Source: Chondrus crispus (Eukaryota; Rhodophyta; Florideophyceae; Gigartinales; Gigartinaceae). From it: 64,000 nt of DNA. The notes beneath the pieces were generated by a model. That model was not told the origin of the DNA, searched no databases, and saw nothing but the letters and a program-made list of their open reading frames with translations. The position numbers and the translations under genes are program-made. Positions 31,754 through 44,011 of the stretch are shown piece after piece (position 1 is the first letter of the stretch; each line of letters opens with the position of its first letter). The stretch is from the NCBI RefSeq assembly GCF_000350225.1, contig NW_005179158.1:767946-831945 (forward strand), read 5' to 3'.

Positions 31754-32386
31754 TTATTCCACAATTAATCCTACTGTCGGGTGAGAAACTTGGACATGCA
31801 GCGGGCAAGGGCGGAGATCCGGGAAGGAAGGGCCACTGTAACCATGTAGGGGAGGTTGTTGTCTGCCTCCTTCTTGTTCGATTGAATCGTCCGTAGCTAT
31901 CCCTGGTTGTAGGGCTCCGACACGTGCGTTGAGGGATGAGAAAGGAGACGTAGTTGGGGGGTCGCCAAGGTGAACAGAGCGGCTGTTGAGCTCTACGCGC
32001 TTCTTGGGAGCACCTGGAGGCTCGTAGTCAGTGGCAATATACCAGCTTCCCCGCTTCTGCCCTGCTTTAAAAGAGGCTTGAACCACAATTCCGGGTACAA
32101 ACTTGGACTCTGCAACACGGCCATAGCGGCGCTTGGCCTCTGCGAGGCATGTAACGTCTTTTGCTTTAGCGTGGACGCTCGTGCCAGGCGTCTTACGAGG
32201 GTCTGCGGACGAAGGCATGACGGAGGCGGTGATGGACTTTCCCGCTAAGAAGCGCGGCACTTTTTTCTGGATGGTTGGGAACTGTGTCCGAATAAAAGAG
32301 CGGAATGCAGTCCTAAAGATATTTGAGAAACACGACTGTGGTATCGGCTGGCGCCAGAAACCAACGCGTTTTGAAATACAGTGCAT
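31754..32386 (-). CDS. Unidentified 210-aa ORF
   Basis: An intact frame from ATG 32386 to a stop 9 bp from the LTR-B edge. The middle is basic (KDVTCLAEAKRRYGR), with a run YIATDYEPPG followed by KKRVELNSRSV that looks like an ordered domain; the C-terminus is Pro-rich. I recognise no family. Because it ends right at an LTR insertion, its natural C-terminus may be lost. It may be a transposon fragment. Confidence 0.3.
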   Translation of the reverse strand: MHCISKRVGFWRQPIPQSCFSNIFRTAFRSFIRTQFPTIQKKVPRFLAGKSITASVMPSSADPRKTPGTSVHAKAKDVTCLAEAKRRYGRVAESKFVPGIVVQASFKAGQKRGSWYIATDYEPPGAPKKRVELNSRSVHLGDPPTTSPFSSLNARVGALQPGIATDDSIEQEGGRQQPPLHGYSGPSFPDLRPCPLHVQVSHPTVGLIVE

Positions 32387-33595
32387 TTAAAACACCCCTC
32401 AAAAGAGGATATATCCTCAAATGAAGTCCATGGGAGCATAGACACTAGGGGTGCGATATCTGAAAGTATGAAATGTACTCCCAATGGGTAGCTCCGGAAA
32501 TAACATATTTTAAGGTGGCACCAAAAAGTACCTTTCCGAAAATGTGACTCAAATCTTTCAAAGAGAGCCCTGAAAACGTATCGGCATATGAGCCCATTTT
32601 TACTACTGTACAGGGGGGTCGGGCAAGAGTGCTACTTGGAGTAGTGCCTCCCTCGATATAGTGTTATAGCTAGAACTCTTTCACGGGCTATCATACTGGT
32701 TACAAGTTTACACGTGTATGTGTTTTAAAGCAATCAATGGCACATCTTTCTAACATTCCCAATTTGTAGGAAAAATGCGGCTTCTGTATAGTGCCACTCA
32801 CGCAATAGTGCCATATGTAGAGGTCAGTTCTGGTATGGCCCTATTTCGCGGGACCCCCTGTATGAGATCCACCCTCGTGCTTGTCCAGATACACCATCCT
32901 TCTGGGCAACTCTCAATCAGTCCTCTTGGCAATCCAATCGGTCAGGGACCCATATCCTTCCCTAATCCGTCTCCATTTCCTGCCCTTACTCCCATCTCAA
33001 CGCCGTCCCGTCCCCATCCCCTCTCCTTACTCCCATCTCCACGCTGTTCCGTCACAATACCCTCCCCGTACTCCCATCTCCACACCACTCATCCCCTATT
33101 TTCCATGATTTGGGGTTTGATCTTTACACAGATAGCACCATGGCACTTCTCATCGTAATGTTTATGCTTCTTTCAAAAGGAGGAGGGTTCAGATTAAACG
33201 GATGCCCTTTTGTTACAAGGTGTCCTTGAGAGGGACGACGAAAACGTGACCGGAGAATCCGACGTCATGCCCTCCACCATCCCTGCATATCTGCATTCTC
33301 AGGTCTCGTCGGTTCTGGCTGTGATCAGTCTCTTATTACACTAACAGGCTTCGACTTCAAACCTTTCCACTACGTACTAGATAAACTCTGAATCGTTTAC
33401 CTCAAGTACTCACCTTATTCCGATGTTACAAATCGCCTGTTGCCTATCGTATTTTGAATGGGGAGAGCCCTCGGAGCATAACATAATCATACTGTTTGGG
33501 GCTTGTTTTGGCATGGTGGGGCTCAAGAGAGTCGTCTTTCGTTCTGTCTCTGCTTTTCGGAATCACAGAGTCCGTTTGCTCCCTTTTAAATACAT
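32387..33595. other. No recognisable gene; CT-rich tandem repeat inside
   Basis: AT-rich, with a small palindrome GAGGATATATCCTC near 32406. A CT-rich tandem repeat is annotated separately. Short plus-strand frames over the repeat are compositional. Confidence 0.4.
32986..33108 (+). repeat. 41-bp tandem repeat, about three copies
   Basis: Units start at 32986, 33027 and 33068, each opening with TACTCCCATCTC and followed by a diverged C-rich remainder. Confidence 0.7.
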
Positions 33596-34156
33596 TTGGG
33601 AGAAGGATGGTATTGGAAGTACGGCGTAGTGATCCAAATGGAGCAATCTGAAATGCCATCTGATGAAGTGGTAGGGGAATTTAAAATTGCGGTCGGTACA
33701 AGGCATGCAATGCTGCATGACGTATACTTTGTGGCTGATGGCTTGAGTTTATATCTGGAGCAGCCATCTGACTGTGATATTCAAAACATGTTTTACCACG
33801 GATAGATGGACGTTGGAAACGTGTTCGTGTTTGCGCCAAATGGGGTGGTTATTGCAAGTGCGATTAACGCGCCTGGAGCGATGCATGATTCTATCATTGC
33901 AGAACGTGGTAGAATATTTGGAAAGCTAGAACATCACTACAAAAAGACGGGTGGGAGGTCTGTTGTGGACTCCGCCCTCTCGAAGGGGAGTTACACTTCT
34001 TAAATAAAGTCTTTACAAGACCCACTTATGGCAAGCAACGGCGACGCATCGAACACGACAATGCTGAGACAAGCAACTTGTGCTATTCAGCCGTCAAAAT
34101 TGGACATGTGGGCTCTTAAAGCCACATTTCCACTCCTCAGGGAAAGGTTTGCTTAG
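33596..34156 (+). pseudogene. PIF/Harbinger-type (DDE_Tnp_4) transposase relic
   Basis: A single plus-strand frame holds the catalytic half of a DDE_Tnp_4 protein: VADGLSLYLEQPSD, then NVFVFAPNGVVIASAINAPGAMHDS, then GGRSVVDSA, giving the D, D, D/E positions in the expected order. The tail LRQATCAIQPSKLDMWALKATFP is the usual conserved end. It is interrupted by TAG at 33803 and TAA at 34001 and ends at TAG 34154-34156. The N-terminal half is missing. No terminal inverted repeats were found. Confidence 0.7.
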
Positions 34157-34703
34157 GGAGGGAGAGGAGAAAGAAAACTCTCAATCACGTCACTTGCGCA
34201 ACTTTTTAACCTTCGTGCCCGTTTAGTCGGCATTAGCACGCATATCGCGACTCAACTGACCGTTTCTTTCAGGATCCTGGCGATATCTAAATATCGAAAA
34301 ATTTTCGCACATCAATCATTCTTGCAGCTGTGGAATCAGCTTGACGAACCTCTTCCATTGGTATCAGTTTCGAACATTGCATAACGCAAGGCGGCGAGAT
34401 GTTTGAGCTTATATGCGACATGTTGAAGACATTTTGACATGTTTTCTGCGTTTATGGTCACCGATAGAAATATTACAAAAGTAAGATCTCAGCGAATCTT
34501 GAAAAGACCTGCTGCACTTTATGCCAATTTCAAAATTTGCAGCTCAAAACGTTGGCCACGTACGACTGGAGTTCGCCAGTTGCCTCCCCCGTGTCGTGGG
34601 GGCAATAACTAACCCCCTCCTCTTCGCCCTACCCATCGCCGCTTCCAACGATCTGTTCCAGGCGCGTACCCCTGGCTTCCCACAGGGCCAGCAATATGAA
34701 CCT
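34157..34703. other. No recognisable gene
   Basis: Mostly AT-rich spacer between the transposase relic and the solo LTR. A short frame at 34521-34718 runs into the LTR and is not credible as a gene. Confidence 0.4.
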
Positions 34704-34708
34704 GTCTC

Positions 34709-35409
34709 TGTAGTATAACCCCCCGGGGGCTTTTTTAGTTAGATTAGATCAACAACGGGATCCCATACTGTAGAGCTCGACGCTCTACAGTACAACCGCC
34801 CATGTCCACGTGTACACCACGGGGACAAGGGACACGCGCATACACGTGCACACGTGTACCACGCGCGAACGAAGCGTGCACGCACCACAGGTAATACGTG
34901 TACTGTCCGCCTCAACATAGCTGACAGTATTACAGTGCAGGCCGACCTGCACTACAGTAGCCTACTGCAGTACCTCTGTACTGTAGTGTTATGATAGATT
35001 GTTTTGTACATTAAATATGGAGCGGACCGACGGCGTCGGAGGGGGACAAGCACGGACTTGTCCTCAACCGACCGCAAAGGACAGTCCACCCAGCTTATTT
35101 TAACGACGCGCCTTCGCCTTCGCGCGCGTTAGGAGGAAGGGAGCGGGTAGGAGACACACGCGTGCGCGAGCGAGCCTAGATCCGCCTCCGCCCGTCAACT
35201 CTGGTACGTTACCCAGCGCTGCTCCGAAGCGTCGAGGCGTAGATCGGCCGGCGCGTACGCGTCGTCCCCGACCGTCCCGCTCTACCATACCGCTACCAGG
35301 GCCCGCTTCCCTGCCTCGTTAGCTGGTGCTTCACCCATCTTCCCGTTCGAACGGGGTCCACGTCGGACTGCGCATACACCCTCAGTCGTCTGGGGGTGTT
35401 TATGCTACA
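34709..35409 (+). repeat. Solo LTR 1 with target duplication
   Basis: 701 bp, starting TGTAGTATAACCCCC and ending GGGTGTTTATGCTACA, flanked by GTCTC on both sides (34704-34708 and 35410-35414). No internal retrotransposon sequence adjoins it, so the internal part was lost by LTR-LTR recombination. A TATA-like TTAAATA lies at 35011-35017; CACGTG occurs at 34807, 34843 and 34851. It resembles the LTRs at 49184 and 50371 through the segment CAGTGCAGGCCGACCTGCA and the TATA region. Confidence 0.9.
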
Positions 35410-38400
35410 GTCTCGAGCCGGCTTCTGCTCTCGACCGCCTTTTCCCTCTTGGTTTCAGGCCGTGGACACAGCTGTCGCGACTGGAGCCAGAGGCATTGCG
35501 CAACGCTTCTCGACATTGAAAAGAGTTGTAAGTGCAGGAGAGCTGATTATGGGCACTGTAATTCTTGCAAAGAGTGCACCTGTTCCTACCGCTCTCTTCC
35601 CCGTCGCGGGCGCCCTGCAACCGCCCAGACTCGAAAACGGAACCGAAACTCTGTTTACTACTATGAATCAAGTGATGACGAAATGGCATCCTCAACATCT
35701 AAGGAGGCCCCTGAGGATGAGCAAGGATCGACGACACCTGTTATTCAGTTACAATATCTCTTGAAATTGTTGGGATTGAGTTATCTACTACATAACCTAC
35801 CACCTTCGCGTTCAAGCACGCTTGTTGCGTCTGCAGACCTATGCGACTTTAAGCGTTCTGATGTATTCTTGAATTCCGTAATATATGCAACTTGCGCTCT
35901 TCCGTATCCCGCGGATGTCGACACATATTTCAGAACTAGGCACCGAAATAACTCAAACATTGAGTTGGGCGGGGAATGTTTGAAATCTCTGCTTCAGGCT
36001 TTTGGTGCGGTATCACGCGGCTCGATTGAACGTAGGCTTCTGAGAGGGATTCTATGCGCGCATGCGCCACTGAATAATTTGAATGAACTGATTGAAAGAC
36101 ACAAAATACATGTCGTAGACGAAAATGCAGGGGAAAGTGAGGAAGAAATTTAACCGGAAGCTTTTCATAATAGTGTTTGTCGTGGCGGTGGAGAGGTTAC
36201 AAGTGCTAGTGACTGTGGGATTGAGGAAGGATCCGCAAGGAGAAAGATCTCAACGAGAAATACGAGTACATCAAAACAGCTACCAGTTCATAAGAGGATC
36301 GCTAAGAGAACATATACGCTTTCTCGTTTCGATTGGGACCGTGTTACGTTGTGTGGTTCCTTAACGGCTGCTCAAAGACACGTTTCGAGAGGTTCCGATA
36401 ACGCTGTCCGTTTTCTGGTGCAGTTTATTTCTTCGAGAAGAAATTCGCAATTGCTATCTTGAGGAACAAAGGTCATAAAATTGGGAAAAGAAATAGCCAC
36501 GATACCGGCCGTAACCCGGAAAAAGAGGTGACCGATGTTCAAAGACTACCAAGAAACCTGCCGAGAACATAACGTGAAACCATTTGGTCAAGTTACATTT
36601 TATGATGTGACCAGCACGTTGACCGCAAGGGACTCTAAACGAAAAAGCGCTGTAGACTATGTGGTGGGCGCCCTAACTAGCGACAGTGTCTCGGAGATGA
36701 AGTGTATTGTTCGAGTGTTTGCACCTGCACAGTGCTCCTAGGCGCTATTTGAGTTGATTGAATGTGCACAGTACTTTTTGAAAGGCGTGTTTTTGGAGGC
36801 TCACGTTGGCAAGGGAGACGATGGTTATCATGATAATAACTTTTCCCTGCGCGCTTCGAAACCTGAGTCGAGAAGTACAATTCTGATCACATGTCAAGGT
36901 TGCTTATCTCCATTTGCCGTGCTTAAGAAAATTGAGTCCATTGTTCCCACTGAACGCCTAGATGCTACAACGGCACTTCGAGATTGCGCAATCAACTTTG
37001 AAGATTATATGGCCCATTTGCATAGATTCAAAGTCCAACAAGCAGCGATAGAGGCCATTGCAATTGACATTGTCGAAAATAAGATGTATAACGGCGTCAT
37101 CTTACTCGCTGACTACAAGATGAAATTTGAGCCTCTATGGTTTCGCGAGAAAACTATAGAGTTTTTGGAGAAACGGGGTATATCGTGGCATGGAATGGTA
37201 CTGTTTTACTTACCAATGGTCTACAGTGGCAACGGCGAGTACAATGGACCGGAACACCTTTCTATGATTTACTATGATCACATCGTTCAGGGTTATTTCA
37301 AACAAGACTTTTTCGCAGTGGGTTCTCTACTTGAGGCGGGGTTTATTCGTCTCAAGAAAGACTTGCCTCATGTGCAAGAGGTGTTTCTCGTTACGAGCAA
37401 TGCCGGCTGCTACCAGAACTCAATCCTCCCCATAATGGCACCATTTGTGGTCAAAGAGAATGGCCTTTCCCTAATCAAATTTATACACACTGAGACACAA
37501 GACGGAAAGTCTTTGGTGAACGGCCATTTCGCAATAGCTATGAAGCATGTAAGTATTTATGTTTCTCATGGTCATGATGTGTCCACACCGACCGGGCTCA
37601 TGTTTGCACTTCGAGAAAACGGAGGTCTTCGTAATGAAGCTGCAGAACTTTTCCGAATTTGCAGAAGGAATCCAAATCTTTTGAGATGAGAGCGATTATA
37701 TTCTTCAGATAGAAAGGGCCTGCAATGGGTTGGAATGAATAATGAGTACTGTTATGATGGTTGGTCAGAGTCAGGACAGAATGTGTTCGTTTCTGTTTTT
37801 CGATATTCGATGGCTGCTGAGGCACGTCGATGCCAATTTAGTCGTGATGGGACCTTCAAACCACTGCTGTCCGGTAACATTCAGGAACCTACTTTGAACG
37901 TTGAACTGAACCTGAGAAGGGTTGAGGGTGAAGAGGTTGGAAGGGAGACTGGGGTTGTGATATTATCGCAACGATCAATTGAAAACATTGTTATTCGTCG
38001 CACCCGAAAATCCACATCTACACGCAATCCGAGGTTCTTTACATCTGCTTTGGATCCATGCATGGAAGGTTTAGGGGTTGACGAGGCAAGTGCCGAATCA
38101 GAAAGAGATGGTGTCTTTTGCGCTGAATGTAGCCGTACATTTACATCGGAAGACACGCGCTCTCAACACATGGCACCTTGCAAACGTACCACCACCTGTG
38201 AAAATAAAAGTGTATGCTCAGGGGCCATTCGAATTTCCCAAGAGCTATTGGACGCAAAAGATATCAAAATTTCATCTGGAAAAAATGATGCTATTGTAGA
38301 GCACAGTGACGTTTCTGGCGTCAGATGTTCAAGTCGTGCTATGCGGTGGGCTCGGCGTGAGAGGGTACGACAGAAGTGAAAAGCCCAAAACATAGAAAAG

Positions 38401-38843
38401 TATGAGAACAACCTATAAGAAATGTTCGACGCAGGTATAGTGGATAAACCTCGCAAATTGAGTGCTGCAGGCATGAGACATTAGCTGTGCTATTATTTGG
38501 AGACAGGTTCGACTTTCCATCTGAAACGGACATCACCAAATTTATCAACGTGACGTTTCAGCGGCAGGAAACGGCATCATCTCGAAACGGCAAAGCGTTG
38601 TCAACCAGGGGCAGGATGGACAATGTTTATGCCAAAGCCGTTGACCGACTTTTGGAAGAAAACGCCCGTCAAATTTCGCCATCGGCCATTGTTGGAAAGA
38701 TGAAAGCGCTCTTTACGACAAATGGAATGCTTCCACTCACATTCCCAGCCATTAACCGTATCAAGAATAGGGTATCTTCGCAAAAGACCAAACATAGGAA
38801 AGAAACTGTACTCCCTGACGACCAGCAGTCAAAGGGGCGTTGA
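35410..38843 (+). pseudogene. Large DDE-type DNA transposase relic with Cys-rich and zinc-finger regions
   Basis: Plus-strand frame 1 stays coding-like from about 35410 to 38379 but is broken by five stops: TAA 36151, TGA 36460, TGA 36529, TAG 36739 and TGA 37687. The N-terminus has a Cys-rich cluster (CKCRRADYGHCNSCKECTC). The core has LLADYKMKFEP, then VFLVTSNAGCYQ and TETQDGKSLVNGHFAIAMKH followed by SHGHDVSTP; in related eukaryotic transposase-like proteins I recall Ser-Asp-Asn-Ala-Gly and an Asp-Arg pair at these places, so key acidic residues look lost. A C2HC zinc finger (CAECSRTFTSEDTRSQHMAPC) follows. The last segment (about 38430-38843) is in another frame. Homology to this superfamily is from memory of its motif order; the exact family name is uncertain. 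The solo LTR at 34709 abuts its left end. Confidence 0.5.
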
Positions 38844-41379
38844 GGGAGATAGCAAGTGGCGGGGATGTCAGAGGCTGGAAATGAAAGGGGCGTTAGGGCC
38901 GACGTAGGGGAAGGTGGGGTTGTTAGAGGTCGGCAATGAAAGGAGTGATGGTTTCGTGATTGGATAATGGGGAAGAGGTGGTTGGGGTCGGCGCAGAAAA
39001 GGGGTGATGGAGCCCTGGAAGTAAAGGGAGGGGAAGGGCGCCGGTAATCCCCACTCAACACACTGACGGTCCCTCTCCTCTCCGAGTGGGAGGGGAATAA
39101 TAAAAAAGGATCCTGAGCTCGCCCTGCCCCTCTTCCATCGAACCAGCACACACGCACCTAATAATTCCTGCAATACCACCGCCACGCAAAGCTCCGTCCC
39201 AACTCGGTCCAACTGCATATGTTGCAACGTCTTCCCGCTACCGTTCCCCCAACACACCCTCCTGCACGCTGCTTCTTGGGCACAAGAGCTCTCTCTTCTT
39301 GGCTCACATGCCTTCCAGGTACGTGCAGCAGCCCGAACCGTTAGCGATAAACCAAGCCCTTGTTGGAATAAGATATCTTGTAAAGTCGACTCTATTGCTG
39401 TCCGTTTCAACCACCGGTTTCTAGGTCATCGCCCCTTAGACAAAACTCAGTGGAGTATGACGATTTGCTCAGAGTATGAGGGACCAAAATTAGAATTTCG
39501 CTGACTTCTATAAGTGACTATTGCCCAAATTTGGTCATTTTTACAGCGTCGTAACTTGTTTCATATTCCTTGCACCGCAAATGTGTTTGCACAGTTGGAC
39601 TCAGCGCGGTCAAAGCTTTCAATCCATTTGGTTTCATGATTTTTGGGATAGTTTTTTGTATTCTTACCCCATATGGTTTCCTCAAATCGAATGAAAAGGG
39701 GCCAGGTGAGTCGCTGAATGAGCGTTAACCAAATTCTATATGTGTACATGCCTCATCAAAGCATCGAAGCGAACGAATTTCTAGTGAGAGGAGGCTTAAT
39801 ATAAAACTCTCGTAAATAGGGCAACCTATATGTGAGGAATTTTGTTTGCGATCGCCAACCTTATGTCACACCACCCAAATGTAGTAACACCGCAGTGCCA
39901 TTCTGCGAATAACTCGATGCCGCCAGAGCCGTTTACGGCGACGGCATCCCGCTTACCGCAAAACTCATCGCCTACTCTGACCATATACGGCGTGCCTGCT
40001 GTGGCGGCGTCGCTTGACATGTTTCATTTGGACATGTGTAAGCCCGAAGACGTGAAAAGCGTGAACAAGCATGGGGATGGGGAGGAGGAGCAAGTGCGTA
40101 ATGCAAAGGCAGAAGCTGTGACGATCTGGGAGAAAAGGGAAATTTCAATGGCTGTTTTGGAGAACGGGAGGGCGAGCGTAACAGCGGTGTCATCATGGCC
40201 GCAGCCACACCCACTAGCGCTGAAAGCGCCCATTCTCGTGAAAGGAACAAGGGAGAGGCTAGGGGAGGGGCAACCTGGGTGGCTCGAGATTCAGATCCAG
40301 TTGGCACGGAAGGCGTTGTAGGTGCATGACCTGCAGTCGAGAGGCTGGGAGAGGTGATCTTTGTGCCATGCAAAAGAAAACAGGTAGGAAACAACGTGCT
40401 AGTGTCGTTTTACGTTTTTGGAGGAATTTTGTCAGAGATCTCTAATCTTATATGAGTTCCTTGTGCACCAGGTCTGAACATTGATCGAGTGCATCATCGG
40501 GTAACGAGTGAAAGGCAATTACACATTCCTTTCGTTATTTATCTTGAGTTGCTGAACTACCCGTGACCCCGGCCTGGCTTTTCCAAGCATGGCCCTCATC
40601 TTCATTTGCATCATTTGGTCCGAACGCCGCGTCCCTCTTGGTGGCCTTTTCCTCAATCCATCGTTGCTCCAAAATCCTTCTATCCGACGCCGCCCTATGT
40701 TTATGTCGTCTCTATCCATCAATCTACTGTGTTGCTCCTCTAAATCACAGTTGTATAGAGAGCATGCAATTCCTGTACAATTTCGCGAATCTGAATCTAA
40801 TCCGTTCACTGCCTTGGGGAACCTTGAACTACTTCCAGCATCTTGGAAGTGAGAAGCCACACAATCCGCTGCCTCCTGTACAGCGCCTCTGAATGCCAGA
40901 CAACAGCGGCGAAGTAAAGTCCAAAGTTCTTGCAAAATTCAGCTCGAAAATGGCTAACGTTTCCCAGCCTTATCGGTGGATTGCCCCAGGATTGAGGGTT
41001 CCTTTGTGGCTGTGAGACAGTGTAAATGTATGGGAAGCAAGCTCATGTGAGTTCAAGATGTAGGACGAGTGCAAATCTTGATGCCGCTCATAACAACGAA
41101 CACCCAGTGGGGAACCCAACCCAACGAACAGAGATGCGTAGGATCGTACACAAACGAGAGTACGAATCCCAACGCAAGTTGCGCGATCAGAGGTCCTTTC
41201 TTGATCACCGAAACTCTCGAATCGGTCTCTTGTTGTCACCAGACGGACGCGGTTTCAGCAGAGGTTCTCCGTCCTGGACATTTTGGTTTTCTCCAATATC
41301 GATCTCTTTCTATGCTATTCCCTTAAATAGCTTCTTTCCTGCACTATTCTGATCTAACAGCGACAGTGTAAAGTGAGCT
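38844..41379. other. No recognisable gene
   Basis: 38844-39070 is G-rich with imperfect repeats on GGCAATGAAAGGRGTGATGG. A 180-codon minus-strand frame (38868-39410), a 159-codon plus-strand frame (39842-40321) and a 138-codon minus-strand frame (40519-40935, basic C-terminus) are long enough to note but have no domain, and each overlaps frames on the other strand. Confidence 0.35.
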
Positions 41380-41577
41380 TCATACGAAAACGGCTTCTTG
41401 TGGCAAGCGGCAGAAACATTTCGCCCTGCGTCCCATAAAACCAAAAAGCTTGCTGGGAGCGGGGAAGTCCCCATTTACGAAAAGAACGAATGCAAATAGC
41501 TTCCGGGTTGTGCCAGCCCAACACTTTACATCGATTTCTTTTTCCAAGTTCACAAGATCCTCAACGGTTGAGACCAA
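41380..41577 (-). pseudogene. Possible tnp2-like transposase fragment
   Basis: A 65-codon stretch contains FAFVLFVNGDFPAPSKLFGF followed by AKCFCRLP. This fits the tnp2 segment in which a Gly-Asp precedes a Gly-Phe and a Cys pair, and it lines up with the matching segment of the relic at 22432-26332. Neighbouring frames do not extend it clearly. Confidence 0.35.
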
Positions 41578-44011
41578 AAAGCCCTCGACAAAATTAGGGT
41601 TATGTGAACCAGGAATAAGTCCAGTGACAAGGGAATTTGCGGCCTGGCCGCGATGTGAGAGCTACAGATTCAACAGCTGGAAAAAGGTGGTCCAACAGGT
41701 TCGTTTGCCTTCACTTGTACCATAAAGTTCGAACCATCCGTTGACATCACCATGGAAATATAAAATTTCCTGTTCGGATCTCACATGCTCAATCGCTTAC
41801 GAGACATTCCGTGAAACTATGTACAGTCTTATTAGTCAGAAAAAATGTCGGCTGGTTCCGAACTTAAAGTTGAATGGGCTCCTCGACATCCTTTCTAAAA
41901 CTAATTGAAGGAGCATTACTTCCGGCAGAGACCTTTCAGTTCGTCAGAGACTGTGCTGAACCAAGCCTCTGTCCGCAATTTGCATATGAACATGCGTCTC
42001 TACGTAACTAAGATCCAGTCGCAGCGAAAGATCCACTTGGAAATATTGGGACGTGGTGTTTAGGCACGTTTGCTATTTTTTTATATATCCCATAAACACA
42101 TCGTACGAGAAACGTGACCTCACGATTGACGTTCTCTAAGCACTTCGTGTACCATAGTTAGAAGATTGACTAAGTTCAAGAACATGAAAAGTTCAAAAAT
42201 ATCTTGGATGCATACTCCTTGACATTCCAAGCTGGATCTGCTGGATGTTCTTTCAGGTGCTTTCTAGGGCATCGGATGGCGTCTCCATCTCAGACAGTAG
42301 CATTTCATCGTAACTGTCCACTCGTCTCTCCAGCACTTGCCCGTTGATACATTGAAGCGAGTATTTGTCGCTTTGGGAATATTACTACACGCATACCCCA
42401 TCTCCCTATTGGTTAATCAGTCCACTGATGCTCTCATTCATTGAAACTTGTTGTGTACAATTCCATTATGAGGACGATTCGTCTATTGAAGGTTCCTGAT
42501 GTTTCAGATTTTTCAGTCTCCCCTTCCGGGGAACGAACATACAATTCCCGACATGTCCAAATGATTCCAGGTATCTGTTCCCGTCTACGTTTGAGATACA
42601 TTCCGGCTGAGGGTCGGTTAAATCTCTGTCATACATATTAAAGACAGGGGTAATGTGTCCCGGTGAAAGGCGAGCACAGACAGGACAGCCTCTGTAGGCC
42701 TAAGAAGATGCATTGCCTACGATTTGCGATAGTGGACTTCAGAATAATGAGAACCATACGAAATAAAATTTGGTCCCTTATGAAAGCCAGAAATATCATT
42801 TTAGGCGCGCTTATTTCGTTTAGCGTGAAGCGAAACACTTCATAAATACTTCCTGCAGCAATGCTTATCCAGCTTTTTTGTCTTCATTCCTGTGAAGGCA
42901 ATTCAGAACTGCGACTCTGTTGTTTTTACTAAGTGGAATGGACGGACCCAAGGATATAGAAGGATATATTATGGAACCGCCTAGGCGGGACGTGCTTCGC
43001 GTGGGGAAAATGGAACAATCGGGTCGGAGCGACCCATACATGCGGTGCTCAACAACTTAAATCCCGCTTACATGGAGAAATGCGGTGACGACTTCGAGCC
43101 TTTATCAGAATCCACGATTCGTGGTGCTGTCATTCGGGTGCGCCATATGCTGTATGGAGCAGCAAGTTCGGCATGGGGTTACCTTAGGGGAATTTTTCTT
43201 AAATAGATCCCAAGTATTTGCACGCCAAGACTTGGGCGACGTTCCGAAATAATCTTGAGAAGCGCATTCCAGACCTGAGGGTCGCACATAATAAGTGGGC
43301 CGCGGATGCCGTAATACAAGTGGTTTGTGTCGTGAAAAGAGCTATAAGATGGGGAAATCAGCCATGCGATCAGATTCGTGTAGTGGCGAGCAGGAGCAAG
43401 AAATCCTACGTCCACAGCGGTGTGACGCCGACCACAGTGGCATCCAAAGAAGTGAAGCAGTGCGAGGAGATTCCCAAGATGACTCAGTTCAGCGCAGTAC
43501 TGAATGCGGGGAAGGAACTGTTGGTGATAACATGCAACGAGAGGATGCTTCAAGAAGTCACCCGCAACGTTGGAAGTCGGCCTACGCCAGAAGCGAAGTT
43601 GAGGATCGGAGCGAAAGAGAAGTGAAAGAGGGACTGCGCAAGCCGACAGTGAGCTGGGGGCTTGCGTCTTAACTGGGTGTGTGTGTGGTGCAACGCTGTG
43701 TTTCTATTTCTGGCAATGTGTTAGGTTTGCACGCCCGCACTGGAGGGCGGCCCTGCATGTGTCGGACATGTTTTCGGTGCTATCTTTTACAAAATGAGGC
43801 CGCTTAGACGTACAAATGCGCCCGACTACGTTACACTACATGCCACAGTAAGCAAATCAAGTACTGTAAGCTAATGAACGGACAGTAGTCGGGTGGTAAG
43901 TGAGGCACGGGAAGAAGGAAAGTGGCAAAATGGCGGTGAAGGTCAAGCGCAACTACGAGGTACATGCTCTTATAGATAAGCTTTTGCGTCTCTCTCCCAA
44001 CTTCTTCCTTT
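41578..44011. other. No recognisable gene
   Basis: Mostly AT-rich. Two overlapping plus-strand frames at 43218-43672 are hydrophilic with no domain; given the position they might be an eroded gag of the gypsy relic that follows, but I cannot support that. Confidence 0.3.

Noticed and set aside
32881-33158. Pro/Ser/His-rich frames over the CT-rich repeat as genes
   Set aside because: They exist only because the 41-bp tandem repeat lacks stops in two frames.
35326-35409. Start of the 275-codon frame at 35326
   Set aside because: The first 28 codons lie inside the solo LTR, after which the frame crosses the target duplication. The start is not that of the transposase.
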